Part shown: positions 11,772-25,810 of the stretch, piece after piece | Layout: each line of letters begins with the position of its first letter | Numbering within the stretch: the first letter of the stretch is position 1 | Assembly (NCBI GenBank): GCA_900660155.1 | Contig: CABFPE010000081.1 | Coordinates: 637,100 to 701,099, forward strand | DNA: 64,000 nt | Direction of reading: 5' to 3' | Origin: Hofstenia miamia | Lineage: Eukaryota; Xenacoelomorpha; Acoela; Hofsteniidae | Notes under the pieces: generated by a model | The model's database searches: none | The model's input: the letters and a program-made list of their open reading frames with translations, nothing else | What the model was told of the DNA's origin: nothing | Program-made: the position numbers and the translations under genes

Positions 11772-11775
<4 letters not shown>
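11073..11775 (-). mobile_element. Mariner-family transposon, internally deleted
   Basis: On the minus strand the right terminal inverted repeat starts TACAGGGTGTCC (11775 downwards) at a TA. A start-like MASQ follows at about 11690 with the N-terminal helix segment IANKDIIKQLHVF. It then jumps within a few residues to CTPDSKDLPGGSRSHFRRVK and VPLVFI-like residues (TSPLVFILEGVKLN). Next come KDGAPCHISNAT, containing the second catalytic Asp, PPSSLDINSMDFAIWSIFE, containing the third Asp, and the C-terminus VKAKGGHFET. An Asp at the third position indicates mariner rather than Tc1. About 130 residues including the first catalytic Asp are missing, and there are several stops and at least one frameshift. 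The left inverted repeat was not found. Confidence 0.85.
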
Positions 11776-11820
<45 letters not shown>

Positions 11821-11822
11821 TA
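11765..11822. repeat. (TA)n microsatellite beside the mariner end
   Basis: A TA repeat directly abuts the CCCTGTA end of the mariner relic, consistent with insertion at TA. Confidence 0.85.
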
Positions 11823-14080
11823 TGATAAATATCTTCATTCTGTCTTGATTTATGTTTCCTACATACATTGATTTCCAAGAAGACTTCTAAAGCGACAATT
11901 ACCTTCTAACTATAAATTGCCTTTGATACTCGAAATAAAATGCAGTTTAATTGAAAATAAAAATAATTGAATATATTGCAATATTATAATGAGTTTGCTC
12001 ATTCATTATTTTACTAATTAAATTGTACTCATAGATTGGTCGTTGAGACCATTTTCTCATTTCTTTAAGTAATTATGCTGACATCATCTCGACAGATGAC
12101 TAGAGATAAATTTACAAATTTACACATAAATTCATTGATTATTTTAATTTTCAATCTTCCAATTTGTACGCATACTGATTATATATGAAAATATTGACGT
12201 TTTTTTACACAAGAAATAGTACCTATTAATGAAACGCCAAGATAAAGGAAATAGTTAACTTCTTTTTAAATTGTAAAATTATTTCCAATAAAGAATGACT
12301 ACTTCAAAATACACAGACTTATCTGAAATTTCCACATCAGAATTGTCCTACAGTTTTTAATGCATAAACTAATTCGATCCATGATCGACTTCCAGAAATG
12401 GTATTTATTACATATTTCTCAGAGGATTAAAAATGACTATAAAAACACTGTAATCTCTTTATGAATAATTCTATGAGTGGAATGCACGTCAAGTTTCAAA
12501 ATACTTGACCAGAAACAATTCTTCATTTTAAATGTTTGTTCGCAGATCATTCAAATTATCTTCTGGAGGCTCCTAAAACTTACTTTGTGTAGAATTTGTG
12601 CCTTCTTGCTTTACATTTTGCTGGTATTTAATAAAATGAAGTCAATTAATAAGAATAAAATAGAAAATCAATAAATATTATCGAAAAGAACTCCATTCAT
12701 TAAAAAACCTGTCGCAATATTCCGGTGTAAATGAAGATAATTAGAGTAATGGCTATGAAATAATAAAAGTTTCAAGCATGCAGAGTCAACTACCTGGAAA
12801 AGACATTTCGTTTTGATTGAATTTCAAATCAGCATTAGATTAGAGCAGAAAACTTAAAATATTAATGGATTGGTTTCACTGCGTTATTTCCTTTACATTC
12901 TTATAACGTTGATAAGCATGCTTTTATGACGTCATATTTTTTTCGTTAGATATACTGGATACATTTAGACTATTTGATAAAAATTCTTAAAGCAATTTCC
13001 TCTGAGACTTAATTACTGCTTGCCCATTACTTTTGCTGGAAGTTAACAAGTAGATGAAATATTTAGCTTTTTAGAAAAAGACAACTCATAAACAAAAGTA
13101 GTAAGACAAAAGAAGAGACCGTCTATTGCTAGGAAAATTATCTTCTTAAATTTCATTTTTACCAAAACGCGATAATTGTGTTTTTGAAGAAACTTCGTTA
13201 TTCATAGTTTTCAAAAACTAGAAAAATAAATCAATTTTCTTAAAATAACTCAACAAAACTTTGATTAAAATTTCTATAATAGCATTTCAAATATAGAGCA
13301 ATGCCATCTAACTAAATGTTGTAGTAGCTCTGGCGTATATAAAGATTAAATACAACAACTTCAGTGAATTGGAAATTCGATGATGTCATTTGCATATAAT
13401 GTTTTTATAGTTTATAATTCAAAGAAATAAGACTTTGATTTCTCAGATGTAAAAAACAAATGTTTTTAGTTAACTTAAAGTGCAAAAGCCTAGAACATTT
13501 GAAATACTCCTTCTGAGTTCATTTAGCAATTTTACATTTAATAGTCAAACACTTCAAACAAATTTGAACTTATTCAAAAATATTGCAAAATCTCACTATT
13601 TGCTTCTATCCAAGAGCTGGTTGCTAAACATTTGATTCATTTTGAAAGACCCCTTAATTCTAAGTTTGTCTTAGATTGGCTATGTTATACCTTTCCAGAA
13701 AATTGAAAATTGAAATTATCTGAATTCAGATACAATGTATTGCATAATTAGGTGTTAGCAAAATGCAGAACATTTGTGTAGTTAATCTCCTCTACGTGAT
13801 AACAGAGTTGTACATTTAAATTAATTTCACAGAAATCTTCCAGAAAATCTGTTAAATCTGTTTTTAAATACAAAATATCTAACAAAATTACAATTTCTTA
13901 GCCGATTTCTATAAAGCTCACTTATGTAAACCTTTCCATTAGATAAGTAAAAAATTATGATTTTAAGAAACGTAACGCGTTAACATAAAAATATTAAAAT
14001 GATACACTTAGAAAACAAGTTATAGCATTCGCTTTGCTAAAGAAATTAAAGGTAATATTTAATTTTTTTAAGTTCGAATT
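11823..14080. other. AT-rich spacer, nothing recognised
   Basis: Only short chance open frames are present. No splice-framed coding exon or repeat signature could be supported. Confidence 0.6.
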
Positions 14081-14149
14081 ACTATGTTGGCCATTGAAAT
14101 AGAATCACTTTCGTATAGCACTAAATTCCAAGGCAAGGGAAATGCCCCT

Positions 14150-14480
14150 GTGGTTAATTCCTCCAAATACAACTATTACAGCCTCTGTGTACCTGGATAT
14201 TTAAAGGATACCCATCTTCTTGCAACATTGCACCTGCACAGTTTTCGGCATGATAAAGATTCTGCTAACGCTGCTAAATGTGTGAAATTTTGATTAGCTA
14301 AGCAAGAATTATTCAACATTCACAATGGCCTGGGAGTTCCCCCAAATCTTAATCTGATGATCATTATTAAGAAAATTACCAACCTGAGGCCAATGTTGAC
14401 AGCTGACCTGTGTAAAAAGATAAAGTTGGTGCAATGCACAGAAATTTCAAATAATACTGCTGCCACTTTATAGACTTCAT
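14150..14480 (+). mobile_element. Tc1-like transposase relic, C-terminal half
   Basis: One frame reads SFRHDKDSANAAKCVKF then LAKQELFNIHNGLGVPPNLNLM, followed by LRPMLTADLCKKIKLVQCTEIS. This matches the Tc1-like order FQQDNAPCHTAK, WL, WPGNSPDLNPIEN, then an L-x-x-x-IK-x-V-x-TEIS helix. The Asp of the second catalytic position is present (FRHD). The Glu expected after the NL-N-L-M box is lost. The frame also holds stops (14293, 14473). No inverted repeats were found. It is an old, plus-strand fragment. Confidence 0.6.
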
Positions 14481-14549
14481 ATCAGACAAACATAATTTCT
14501 ATCAGCAAAAAAGCCAAAGGCAGTACAACTTGTACTTGAGACAGTCTAA

Positions 14550-17500
14550 CTCATATGTATGTGCATGTTTCTGTGAACTTGTAATATCTTTTGTGCAAAT
14601 TTTTTTAGTACGCACACATATTTTACCTATATTGCATATTATCTATGTTGTCCATAGAAAAGTTATTCCGATTGGAACACCATTGGAAGCGTCTCATGGG
14701 GTGGATGGAATGGAACAGCACGCATTTCTATTTACTAGATTAATCGATACTTGATATTGTAGAATACATTTGAGTGTCAAATTTATTAAAGTAAAAAATG
14801 CATTTTTTTGCATGCCTCTTTCTACATGTGATCCTATTTCGTAGAGACTAAGCCTAATATTTGATAAGTTTAAAAATTGTATTTTAACTGTATTCCAAAT
14901 TAATATTATAATGAAAATCTCGTAGGATGGGACAGAAAAATATATCACATAAACAAGCCTGTGTATTTTACTGGGTGATTCTATTACAATAGAAAGCATG
15001 ATACAACAAGGAATTCAAGGTATATTCTAGAGTTGTTTTTGCAATACAAAAACAGACCTGTTAAAAATAAATGTGGATCACAATTTGAGAGAAAAGTGAT
15101 ATTGAATAAAATAAAGATTTTTGTTTGGATTTTAAAAGAAATGTGCAGTTCGTCTTTATAATTCCATGCACATTCCTTAGTACACTAAGGAAATTAAAAT
15201 GAGATTACACTGGGAAAGTTAGTCACATTTCCCAGAGGACCCGCTTTCCGGCTTCACATCGATTGCTTTTGTTTCGCAAATATCTAAAAAGCATATTGAA
15301 TTTTTCGTATCTGAAATCAATGAATATTACAATGTACTTTAGGTAAGTCTATTGGGACAGTCTTTATTAAATTCTAACTTTATAATTAAATTTCTTGAAC
15401 TGCAAAACAATTAATTTGGCAAATTGAATAACAGTTAACAAAGATGAAAAAACCAACTTAACTAATTAACCACAATATGATATTATTGAAAACTTAGGAA
15501 GCTTGATCAACCATCTTGGCAAATTTATCATTTATTATTAAAGACCATAAGGCAATTTGTTGATATATTTAATGAAAAATTCCCTTTATTTTTAATGAAA
15601 CAGTCACATTAAAATGTATTGACTATTTTTATGTTTAGTTCAAATGGAAAATTTAATTCCATAACATATCAAAGTGAATATCAAATATGGTTTCAATTGA
15701 CAATTTTAAAAACCACTTCACTGTATTTTTCCATTTATTTGCGAAATATATTTTGATACTTGGAATTTTGCAATTATTAGTTTTTTTGTCATGCACAGCA
15801 ATTGTTAGTTTCGTCAAAGCAGAATTGGTTAAATTATATCACCTGTCATCATTTAACTCACTTGCTTGTTACAATGGTATTTAATGAAATATATATTAGA
15901 TAAATCATAGTATGCTAAAAAATATTCAAGAAAAGGGCACTTTACAGGAAAATATCAAAAAATCATATGCTGTAAGTCGTCCATACACGTGTATACTCTA
16001 TGGTTTATTATGATTGAATTAGTTCATACAGCAATGAATGTTGTCATAAAATGAAGTTTCTGGAAATAAATTTAAATGTATTTGGCTGTGCGATTGAATA
16101 AATGATTTAACTTTAAATTCTTTATTAATGTGATGTATAGAACTGCAAGGTTTAAGTGTGGCTAATGACACTAACAGAGTTAAGTGAAAATCAATCTTAA
16201 TATAATCCATTTCTGCTTTTTCCTTAACATACAAAAATTTTAAACATAATATAGTTGAATTGCAAGGTGAGGTCTTTCACATCATTTCCAAAATGCATTG
16301 GGGTTGAAAACAGGGCTTTAACAGAAAAATGACGATGGATTCTGACACCTATATAATGCTTCTGTCAAAAGCATTGTATTTTAAGGTGTAGATTACCAAT
16401 CTGAAAACTTATGAATGAACTAGTCACACAAACACCTTCTGCGATGAAAGATACTTTTGGCCATTAATATGTTGATTTACCATCGCGCTTAACCAGAAAA
16501 ATAGATCATGTGAAACACGGATTGTGTGAGAAAAACATGTTAACAACCATTTTCCAAAATATTAACAATAAAATGTTTTCTTTGAAAAGATGATTTACAT
16601 ATAGTTTGAGTTTTTAAAATACGTTTCCTGAGGAAGCGTTTTTATTAATCTAAACACAGAACGAGAAATAGATGTACGGGATCGAGATCATTGAGACGGA
16701 AAGGAAATTCTACGGGATAAACTAAACAGGGACTAAAAAATTTAACACCACACAGACCGGGTACAGGACCCACATAAAATGCGTGGTTGCAAGCCTCTTG
16801 AATCCGGTCATTAATGGCAATACGAAGCTTAATTTCTAGCAATTCAAAGCTTGACAATCTTTGCGCAATGTAACAAACTAAGATATGTAGTTTATTATTT
16901 AAAACATTAAGCGTTACGTATGCTGTCACGTTGAATAATTTCTTTTAATTTTTGAAAATACGTGACAGGTTTTTTACTGCGTTTACCGAAGACCTTGCTT
17001 CATAAATATTACGTTGCATGTAAGCATTAATCATTTCAAAATTTGAAAGACCACAAATAAAGAATTTTAGAAAATGTCAGTAAATAACGAAATAAATTGA
17101 AAATCCATTAACTCTGACAGTTTGACAAACAGGCTCTGTGAAGGACTTTGGGTTTATTTGCTGAATACAATCTAATTATATTGTTTTTTCAAACTACAAT
17201 AGAATTGATGGGTGGTCCCCAATCGAGACCTAGAACATAGCCCGCGTATACACAATCTTTTTACCTCAAATTTTAGTTCTAATGTACATCATATTCTATA
17301 TTTTTTATATAATAATCATTATTGCTCGAGAGCCAGGATTTATGCTTCATAGTAAAACCGGACAACGAAAATTATGATAACAAATCAAACAATTCGTTAT
17401 CTTATAAACGAGTGCTTTGTGCATATCTTCTAAAAATATAAACAAATTACGGCTGAAAAATGAAGCTGGAAATGTAAAATTGGGATGACCTGCAAACATA

Positions 17501-20430
17501 ATTGATTGACACAGAAAAACATGTTTCATGTTATAGTTGTACTGATACATTGCTCTTGATATATTCGTGGTCCAAATTGACGAATTATCAGAAAATATAT
17601 CAAATGATCTTATGCTGACATTTTAAATTTGCATTCAGAATTAATTTTTTTATTTATATAAATTTAAGTCACTTAACCGATCACTAATATTTTATTGGAA
17701 TCAAATAAAACGCCAGACACTACAAAATTATTGAAGATATTTATATTTATATAATCTTTGCGCAGGTTTTTTATAATTATATATTATTATAATTTTTATA
17801 ATTCCAAAGTTAACACAAATCACATTTTCAATTTTCGTGAATTTTATCAATATATTTAACAATGTTGATTGAATTTGAGACTAAACACACGTTCATACCA
17901 TTAGGTGAACATTTTGTAATTTACTTAATCTTATGTGATTGGTCTATTTTGTAGTGCATAATACAAAAATCTCCTAAAATATACAACATGCTATTATTAA
18001 AGCGTAATCTAAAATTTGAAAAAATTTGAAATTTTGCACAAATTCTGTTTTTAATTTTTAGAATCAATAGATTGTCATGAAGTACGTGCAATATGATGAA
18101 TTTTAAAGATTGAAAAATAAATGTTTTATGTCCTCCTTAGCACTCACTTATGCACTTATCATTTTATTTTACATTAGGCCCCCTCTAAAAATTTTTTTTT
18201 GTATCTGCCCCTGATGTGATATAAAAAGAATGTTTTAAATGAGATCTCATTTGGATGAAATATAATGTAAAATGTATGCTCAATTGGAACAATTTTAGTC
18301 TGAACAAATATAATTGAAATTAAAAATGTAAATAATTAATGCATAAAATTTTTTAATGTAGTGATCAGGATTATTGATTCATAATAATGCTTGTAAAATA
18401 TACAAAAAGCTAGAAATTCTAGAAATATATGAGACTAGACATTATACTTAGTCACGGCAAAAAACGAATTATAGATATTTTTTGGAAAATACAAAACGAC
18501 TAAATTTTCTGCATTAAATTTTCAAATAATGAAGTTATCTTGATAACGATTTTCGAATCACAAACAGTTCTTCCGTTCTGATTTTTTGAAAATGTGACAC
18601 AAGAACTTCTTTAGGATAAAGTTTTAATAAAATGTAAATTGTGACACATACTTTAATAAGTTTAATAGAGTTTAAATATATTAATTGCTATGCAAAACTT
18701 TAGTCAGATTAAATTAGTGATGTGCACTAAATCATAAGTACTACGCCGGAGTAATTTCTATTTTTGCAATAAATTAATTTAGAAACGTAACGTACGTCTA
18801 ATTATCATCCGCCATTTCTATTGATTTTGAGTACCAGGTTTTTAGATTAAAACTCAACTCGCTGCCAAAAACAGTTAACATTGTAAATTATAATTTCTTT
18901 GATATTTTCCATTATTTATGAGCATTCCGTGGCACTTAGCATCAGAATAGTGAATGCAAAGGCCATTAACTCCCACTTGAAATAACCGTTCAATTTTTGA
19001 AAAATACTTTATGTGAGAAATGTCAACACATCTAAAGTTACAACATAAAATATTCGAGATTACAAAGAAACATCATTAAGTTATTGTTAAATTAGATCTT
19101 GTGTGATTTTGTCCCACCTGTAATTGAATAAAGGATATAAGGACTTATAAAAGCAGCTTATTGTCCACAGATATAAGATTGAACTATGCTTAGATGTGAT
19201 TCTGCATGTTGTGCCAAAAACCTAATATTTATAGAATCCTCTAATCGTATACATATTCAAAAAAAAACTATAAATGTGCTTGCCAACAATTTGTCTGCCA
19301 TTATTATCACAATATTACTTAGATGTTCTCAAAAATTACTTAGCAGCATTTTTATATTAAGTAGCAATCATTAGAATGATTTTTTATGTAGAAATAATAC
19401 TTTCATAATTAATTTTTCAATGCATGCATGTCCCCATTTGTGAAGAACAAAATATATCAACTTATAGATGGAAATGCAAACTTCAGAGTTGAACTGTTTT
19501 TGATTTTACAACAGAATTGAATGCCTTTAATCCAGTTTGTTGTATAAAATTTGAAGCTAATCTTAGGATATCAAATCATAATCTACCAAAGAAGGCAGTG
19601 AAGGATATTGCTTTAGCAAATCATTATCCCCAACAAAAATTTAATTTTAAAATAAATATAAAATAAATTTCTAGGTATATTAATATATTCAAAAATGTAA
19701 AAAATCTGCACAAATGCATTCAATGTTTTGCAAATCTTGTGCTTGATGGACAGGTTTGATAATTGTGCTTTTCTACTTGACTCAATTTAGCATCCATTAG
19801 TCCACTTCGCCCACATGCACAACAAGTAAATGACTAGAAACCATTTCAGTAATGTACAGTCAAATTTTGATAAAATCGTTTAGCAAATTCATTAATGCAA
19901 AAACGTTAAAATTGCTTAGCTCAGACTGGATAGTAAAATCAGATTAAGGGATATTCGTTGACATTCGAAGTCTATTTGCAACCTCTTATAAAAGTCTAAG
20001 CAATTCAAAAATAGACAATCTATGTTCAGTTCTATTGATAACAAAAAATCATTAGGAGACAAGAAATTGTGACCTATAAAATTCTCTCCACCTCATATTT
20101 CATTACAACGAGGTAGAACTATTCCGGTATCTGAGATATTGTCTGATACCTTTGAAAAAAATCCAATAATCTTAGTGACAATTTCATTACATTAAACCGA
20201 GGAATACATCATCTAAAGGAAATTTCTCAATGTATTTATCGTTTCAAAGTCTTAAACTTTGATGTTTCAGTCTATTTTGTTTGATAAAATTTAATGCCGC
20301 TGTTTGTCAAACCACTAAATCAGTCAATTAAATTGATCACGTCAAGTTGACAAGCATGAAAAATGAAGGCAAAATGTAACTAATAGCATTAGAAAGCGCA
20401 GCGCACTAAAGCCATAAAACAAACTTTTAT
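14550..20430. other. Long AT-rich spacer
   Basis: No gene or repeat family is recognised. Open frames at 14694-14999 (-) and 16645-16929 (-) are the longest but show no known motif. The minus-strand stretch near 16800 has slightly higher G+C and could be a decayed transposon end; this is not supported further. Confidence 0.55.
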
Positions 20431-20486
20431 GAATACATTTTGCATACTCAAATATTTTATAACTAAATTTAAGAGCATTTACCGAA

Positions 20487-20671
20487 ATATATATATATAT
20501 ATNNNNNNNNNNNNNNNNNNNNNNNNNNNNNNNNNNNNNNNNNNNNNNNNNNNNNNNNNNNNNNNNNNNNNNNNNNNNNNNNNNNNNNNNNNNNNNNNNN
20601 NNNNNNNNNNNNNNNNNNNNNNNNNNNNNNNNNNNNNNNNNNNNNNNNNNNNNNNNNNNNNNNNNNNNNNN

Positions 20672-20708
<37 letters not shown>

Positions 20709-20711
20709 TAT
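20487..20711. repeat. (TA)n microsatellite containing a 169-base gap
   Basis: TA repeats flank N at 20503-20671. The gap is inside the microsatellite, so its true length is unknown. Confidence 0.95.
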
Positions 20712-20759
20712 TTATATACATGTATTTGGAAAAGATGGGCCGAAATTTAATATAAAACT

Positions 20760-23129
20760 AACGATTACGCAACAATGCATGCTAATCAACGTAAAATCAG
20801 TGAATGCTATATAAGTTATTAACAATGTGTTTAAAAATGAAATTTACATTTTGAAGTTTTATATTTATATCATACACTCTTCTAAGTGTAAACTTAGCAT
20901 CTTGAAATTCAGTGTGCAGATTTTTTTAGAGGTTTCCAACATACCAGATTTTGGTAAAACAACAAAAAATTGGTGAAATTTTTTGACAATTATAAAATTG
21001 GGCCTAGAATGGACAGAATTGGCATTAATTTAAATGTCCCGGGTCGAAACCGGTCTAAAGTTTCCAGATCCGGACCAGTCCCATGACCATTCTGTACCCC
21101 AATTAATGAAGGATATTTTTGAACATATCTATAAACAGTCTTTTTTGTTGTTTTCATAGGCTCAAAACCTTGTAAATTTAAAACTTTTTCAAAAATTCAT
21201 TGAAAAATAGTTTTCTTTATTGTAATTCAATAACGCTGTAATTTTTAGCAAATAGATGTTTCCCAAAAATTTATATGCTTGAGAAAATTTTCTGACAATA
21301 TAGACAAAGTATTTTTGTATCCACTGAAGACTGTAGGGCCAATACAATAATAAACATTAAGGTGAAAATACTAATTTGCATTTTAATACTAAGGAAATAC
21401 TAATTGTATTCAGTGCCTGTCACCAAGGTTTCTTTGAGAAAATTGGAAAAAGTATCAAACTTAATTAGGTGCACGATTTGAACTTTGAAATAGTCGAAAG
21501 TTGAATGCCATGCTCTTTACGAAGAAGATGAAAAGGAAGAGGAAAAAATCCGAAAAGAATTGTCATTCAACTTTCAAGGACGGCTTGAGCAGGTTTTATG
21601 TCTGAATCATTAAATGGCTTAAAATATTTTTATAAAAATTAGTGTCTTATGAAGTTCATTGCAAGATGTATTATATATGAAACCTTAAACATTTTGATAA
21701 ATACTAGTTCTGCAAAATGACGTTATTTTTTTTCATATTTCTGCAAATCAATCAACACTCTACTGCCGAATTTTGAAGCAGCATTTCTTTGATATTTAAG
21801 TTACAAAAAGAAATTGATGATAAACTGTCTACTAATGACTACTAAAAATAGAGTAATTACTTATTGTAAGGATTCGTTTTAAAATTTTTTGAAAATTTAT
21901 TTAAAAAATAAATCACCTTCATAGAAAAGATGTTGGAACGCTGTTAACGGAAATCAATTACAGAATTTAAAGTTCAAGTACCTCTTATTTTAAAAACGGC
22001 GTTTTATCAAAATTGTTTAATATAAATCAATTAATAATAACAATAGCGGAGGTCAAACTTAAAATTTATCGTATCCCACAAATTGCTTTGTAGAAATCTC
22101 AAAATTTTTAATATCATTTTTAAACTAATTCAAACAGTAACATTTCAAAGACCAAAGCAATTTGTTTAAAACAACACTTTAAAAATATTTCAATAGAACT
22201 ACTAATGAATTTCGTCTAAGTTGCATTTTGATTTATTCTGGAATACCTAATATAAAATATATCCAATGTTAAAGATCCAATTCAGTATCGTTAATCAGCA
22301 GCCTGATGATTGATGATGGTATGACAGTGGAACAATGATTGAAGAATATGCTATTATCAGATGGGACAATAATGATTTTAAACCAACTCTTTGTTTAATT
22401 GCAAAAACATCGAATTAAAGAGACAGTTTTTTAGAATTTGAATCTGGAAAATCGATTTGGACGTTACGGCAAATGAGGTAAGAACATGGATGGCTGGGCA
22501 ATCTAAAAGCCAAGATTATTAAGACATTATTTCATTTAAAACTGCAACCGTCATTTTCTTTAACTGAAATGCCACAATCAGACAAGAGGAAATTTAAATA
22601 AAATTTCTCTAGGCTATCTAACACTATTTCCGACTTTATTGCAGTAAAATCAATTAAAAGTATGGGTGAGAGATAAGACTGAAGCTCAAAATTTGCATCT
22701 AATTAACTTAGTTACAAATATAAGAAAAAGTTAGGAAACTTTTATTGAGACAAAGTCATTTTAAGTACCTAAAAATAGCATTTCAAAGTAAAAGTGTTAC
22801 AGTTTAAATAATGACAATTTTAAATCAATGAGCTGTCATATTCATTAAGTTCCTGACACTAAGCTTAACAATAATAGTTTGCCAATATTAATATCATAAT
22901 AATCATATTTTCAATATTTGTGCCAGAATACTATTTTAATTTGAAATTGCGTCCAAACAGCAATTTTCAATCTCAAGCCTATTGAAATGATCTTTCAATA
23001 AATTTATAAAAAGTAAGATGTTTTCAATAGCTTCACAATAATTTTCTAAACATACGTAAAATTTCAGAAATTTTGACATGCAGAATTTGCTACAATATCA
23101 CTACAATTGTTTTAAATTTTAATGTAATT

Positions 23130-23130
<1 letters not shown>
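20760..23130. other. AT-rich spacer with one GC-rich patch
   Basis: A patch at about 21035-21105 is rich in CCGG and TCCGGA and is unlike its surroundings. At about 22330-22395 a plus frame reads MIEEYAIIRWDNNDFKPTL before a stop. An acceptor-like ttttttag at about 22430 is followed 47 bases later by a GTAAGA donor. Neither is identified. Confidence 0.4.

Positions 23131-23187
<57 letters not shown>
23131..23187. repeat. (TA)n microsatellite
   Basis: An interrupted TA repeat that borders the left side of the segment at 23186-24041. Confidence 0.9.
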
Positions 23188-23189
<2 letters not shown>

Positions 23190-24041
23190 CTGAGTTGGAA
23201 ACAAAAGTTGTCTAGCCCTGTCCGGATTTGTATGTATTTTATCCGGATTAACTGTCACATTCCAGGAGTCACAAATTTTCTTATTTTTCAAATCTAATGA
23301 CTGTAGACTGTGTTATCAGTATGCCAACAAGCAGTTTTTTATTTATACCCGCAAGCAATATGCAACATTTTTATCAACAAGATCCCCTAATTAACTAGCT
23401 TATGATCAGCAGTACATAGAATAACACAATTTACTTCAATGTCTTTACGTTAAAATAATATGGTGTGTTCCAATATTTCCCTAAGCAACTTTTACCTGAA
23501 AAAAAATTTGTCTGAAATGGTAACGCATTTTTGCCTGTTCATCATGAAAACTAAATGTTTATTGACTTTTCAAAAGTTAGGAAACCCGTTTCAAAAAATT
23601 CTTTCTATTTCTGAGTCAAAATACTATATTTACCTTCATGTCACTGAGTTAAAATCTAAGTTTACTAATTGCGTGACATGTTAATTGCATTACGCGAAGA
23701 ATCTTTCACTTGGTACACTAGTTGCAGGAATGGCAAAACCTCAACAGCAAGCTGAGAAAGAAAAGTGTCCTTGTAAAAAATCAATCGCAAGACAATAAAC
23801 AACTTGGATGTAGTTTAACAGATTCAATTTCATAATCGGCATAAAATGCATGATTTCGAGACACTATTATGATACTACAATAACGCTAAAAATAATAAAA
23901 AATATAATGTTGATTTTGTCAGGATTTTAGTCTTGAATTTCTAGCATAGATTTTATCCGGATTTAAACTAAATCTCAATTTTATCCTGCCCTGCCCGGAT
24001 TTATTCTGCTCTGATTATCCTGTCCGGACTCAGGCATAATA
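23186..24041. repeat. Segment bounded by CCGGA motifs and (TA)n
   Basis: The left border carries CCCTGTCCGGATTT and TTTTATCCGGATT. The right border carries TTTTATCCGGATTT, CCCTGCCCGGATTT and CCTGTCCGGA. The whole lies between two (TA)n tracts. The outermost bases show only a weak inverted match (GCTGAGT against the reverse complement of ACTCAGGC). No coding sequence of known type is inside. It may be a non-autonomous element, but class and exact ends are unknown. Confidence 0.3.
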
Positions 24042-24080
24042 TATATATATATATATATAGTTATATATATATATATTTGC

Positions 24081-24122
<42 letters not shown>
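24040..24122. repeat. (TA)n microsatellite
   Basis: TA repeats interrupted by TTTGCATATG units at about 24075 and 24121. Confidence 0.9.
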
Positions 24123-24125
<3 letters not shown>

Positions 24126-25730
24126 CATATGTAGAAATCAACTCTGCCAATTTTGACGTAAACATTGATCTCGATATCGATGGCATATAAAATATTGATA
24201 ACTAATGCTATTTGAAATAGTCCTAACAACTTAGAGAAATCGAGAATGTAAATTTAAAAATAAATAACAGCAGCAATCTTAAAAAGCGTAATTATTTGTA
24301 CATATACATTTGTATATTTCTAACACGTCTTCGCTATGATAATGAAAGACCATTTTCCAGTCAATAACTTTGATGTGTAACAAAGTTAGTGGGAAATCTG
24401 TTACGTAGTTTAATAAAGTACTTTTGGTTTGAGAACATGTGTCTGTTTACAATTATTTAACAATCAGGACAAATGACCAGAGCGAAATTTGGAATTAATT
24501 TAATTTATTCGGTATTGTGGCATTAAGTGGGTCAAGGAATATTAAGCCAAGTAAATAAATAATGTCTCACCTCCCTTGAAATAACGGCAATACATTATTT
24601 ACTGCATTCAAGTGAAATTATTAAGGAATGTATTGGAATTATGGAAAAGGGTTTTAAAGGATTCTTTGAAATTCCAATTTTTATTAAATGTTGGGAATTT
24701 TTGCAGCTAATTTCAATTCACTCTAGCTTAAAAATTAATTGAGTTTCTTAATATATTGTAATATATTGCATTCCTTTAACAAAGCTTTGCGTAAGGATAC
24801 ATATAGGTAATTTTAAATTTTGAAACACGAATTTTTGCGAACTTGCATTGTATGTACTTAAGGATTGCAAATGCTTCAATACATTAAACATCGAGGCAAC
24901 CCAAATTAGTAATTTCAGAAGTACACGAGACAAATTTTAGGAATCACATACATCTTATAGACATATTATAAAACATATTACATTGCATTATATAGCATTA
25001 TGTCCAAATCTTAATGGTTAAGTAGCGTGGTGACTTAGAGGATCAAAACTTCTGACACATTATAAAATTTGTTGTGTTTATGTAACATAAAATTTTTTAA
25101 GCTCTATTCTTAAATGACAGTAATATATTTTGCATAAGATGTCACAATTTGGAAAGAATTTGGACATTGGCAGAAAGTTTCAATTTCAAGTGGAGATAGA
25201 CACTGATTATCTCCATTACAAGGTTATAGCCACGCACATTATTTACGCTTTGTGCTTTCGCTATTTCACCGACATTTTATCTTGGTTGCGATCGAGTCTT
25301 TAAGGAGATCGATTATATAGATTAGTATTCGAGAGCTGATATAGCAGAAGTAAGCTTCACGCGTATCTCATGCTGACTTTATAAACATCTACTGTGATAA
25401 GAAGTTATAGAATTCATTATTTATTAACGCTAACAAATAATTTTTGCTCATTTCTTTCATAGTTTAAGTGTGAAATTTATTTATTTTAATGTGAAATATG
25501 CATGTCATAAAATTCAATAGCGGTAAATTTAAAAATTTTGATTCTCTTTAAATAACTAATTATAAATTTTATTGCAGGCATTGCTAACATATGGCATTAT
25601 TTTAAATAAGGGTAATTATTCATCCATATTGATGAAATATTAAAACACATTTGCATGGGAATAAATGGGGGGGGAAGACTTTCAAAATTGAGTCTTTAAT
25701 GTACAATATATTTAAATTTTTAACTATTAC

Positions 25731-25776
<46 letters not shown>

Positions 25777-25777
25777 T

Positions 25778-25810
<33 letters not shown>

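Noticed and set aside
12920-12935. TGACGTCA-type sites (here, near 34824 and 59138) as regulatory elements
   Set aside because: Three isolated octamers in 64 kb, not near any supported promoter.
16645-16929. 94-codon minus-strand frame, faintly like a Tc1/mariner C-terminus
   Set aside because: No catalytic box or inverted repeat could be found, so the likeness is not enough.
20429-20755. Open frames of alternating Tyr and Ile spanning the gap, also at 31104-31552, 52606-52893, 57305-57518 and 63668-63859
   Set aside because: They are translations of (TA)n and N runs, not genes.
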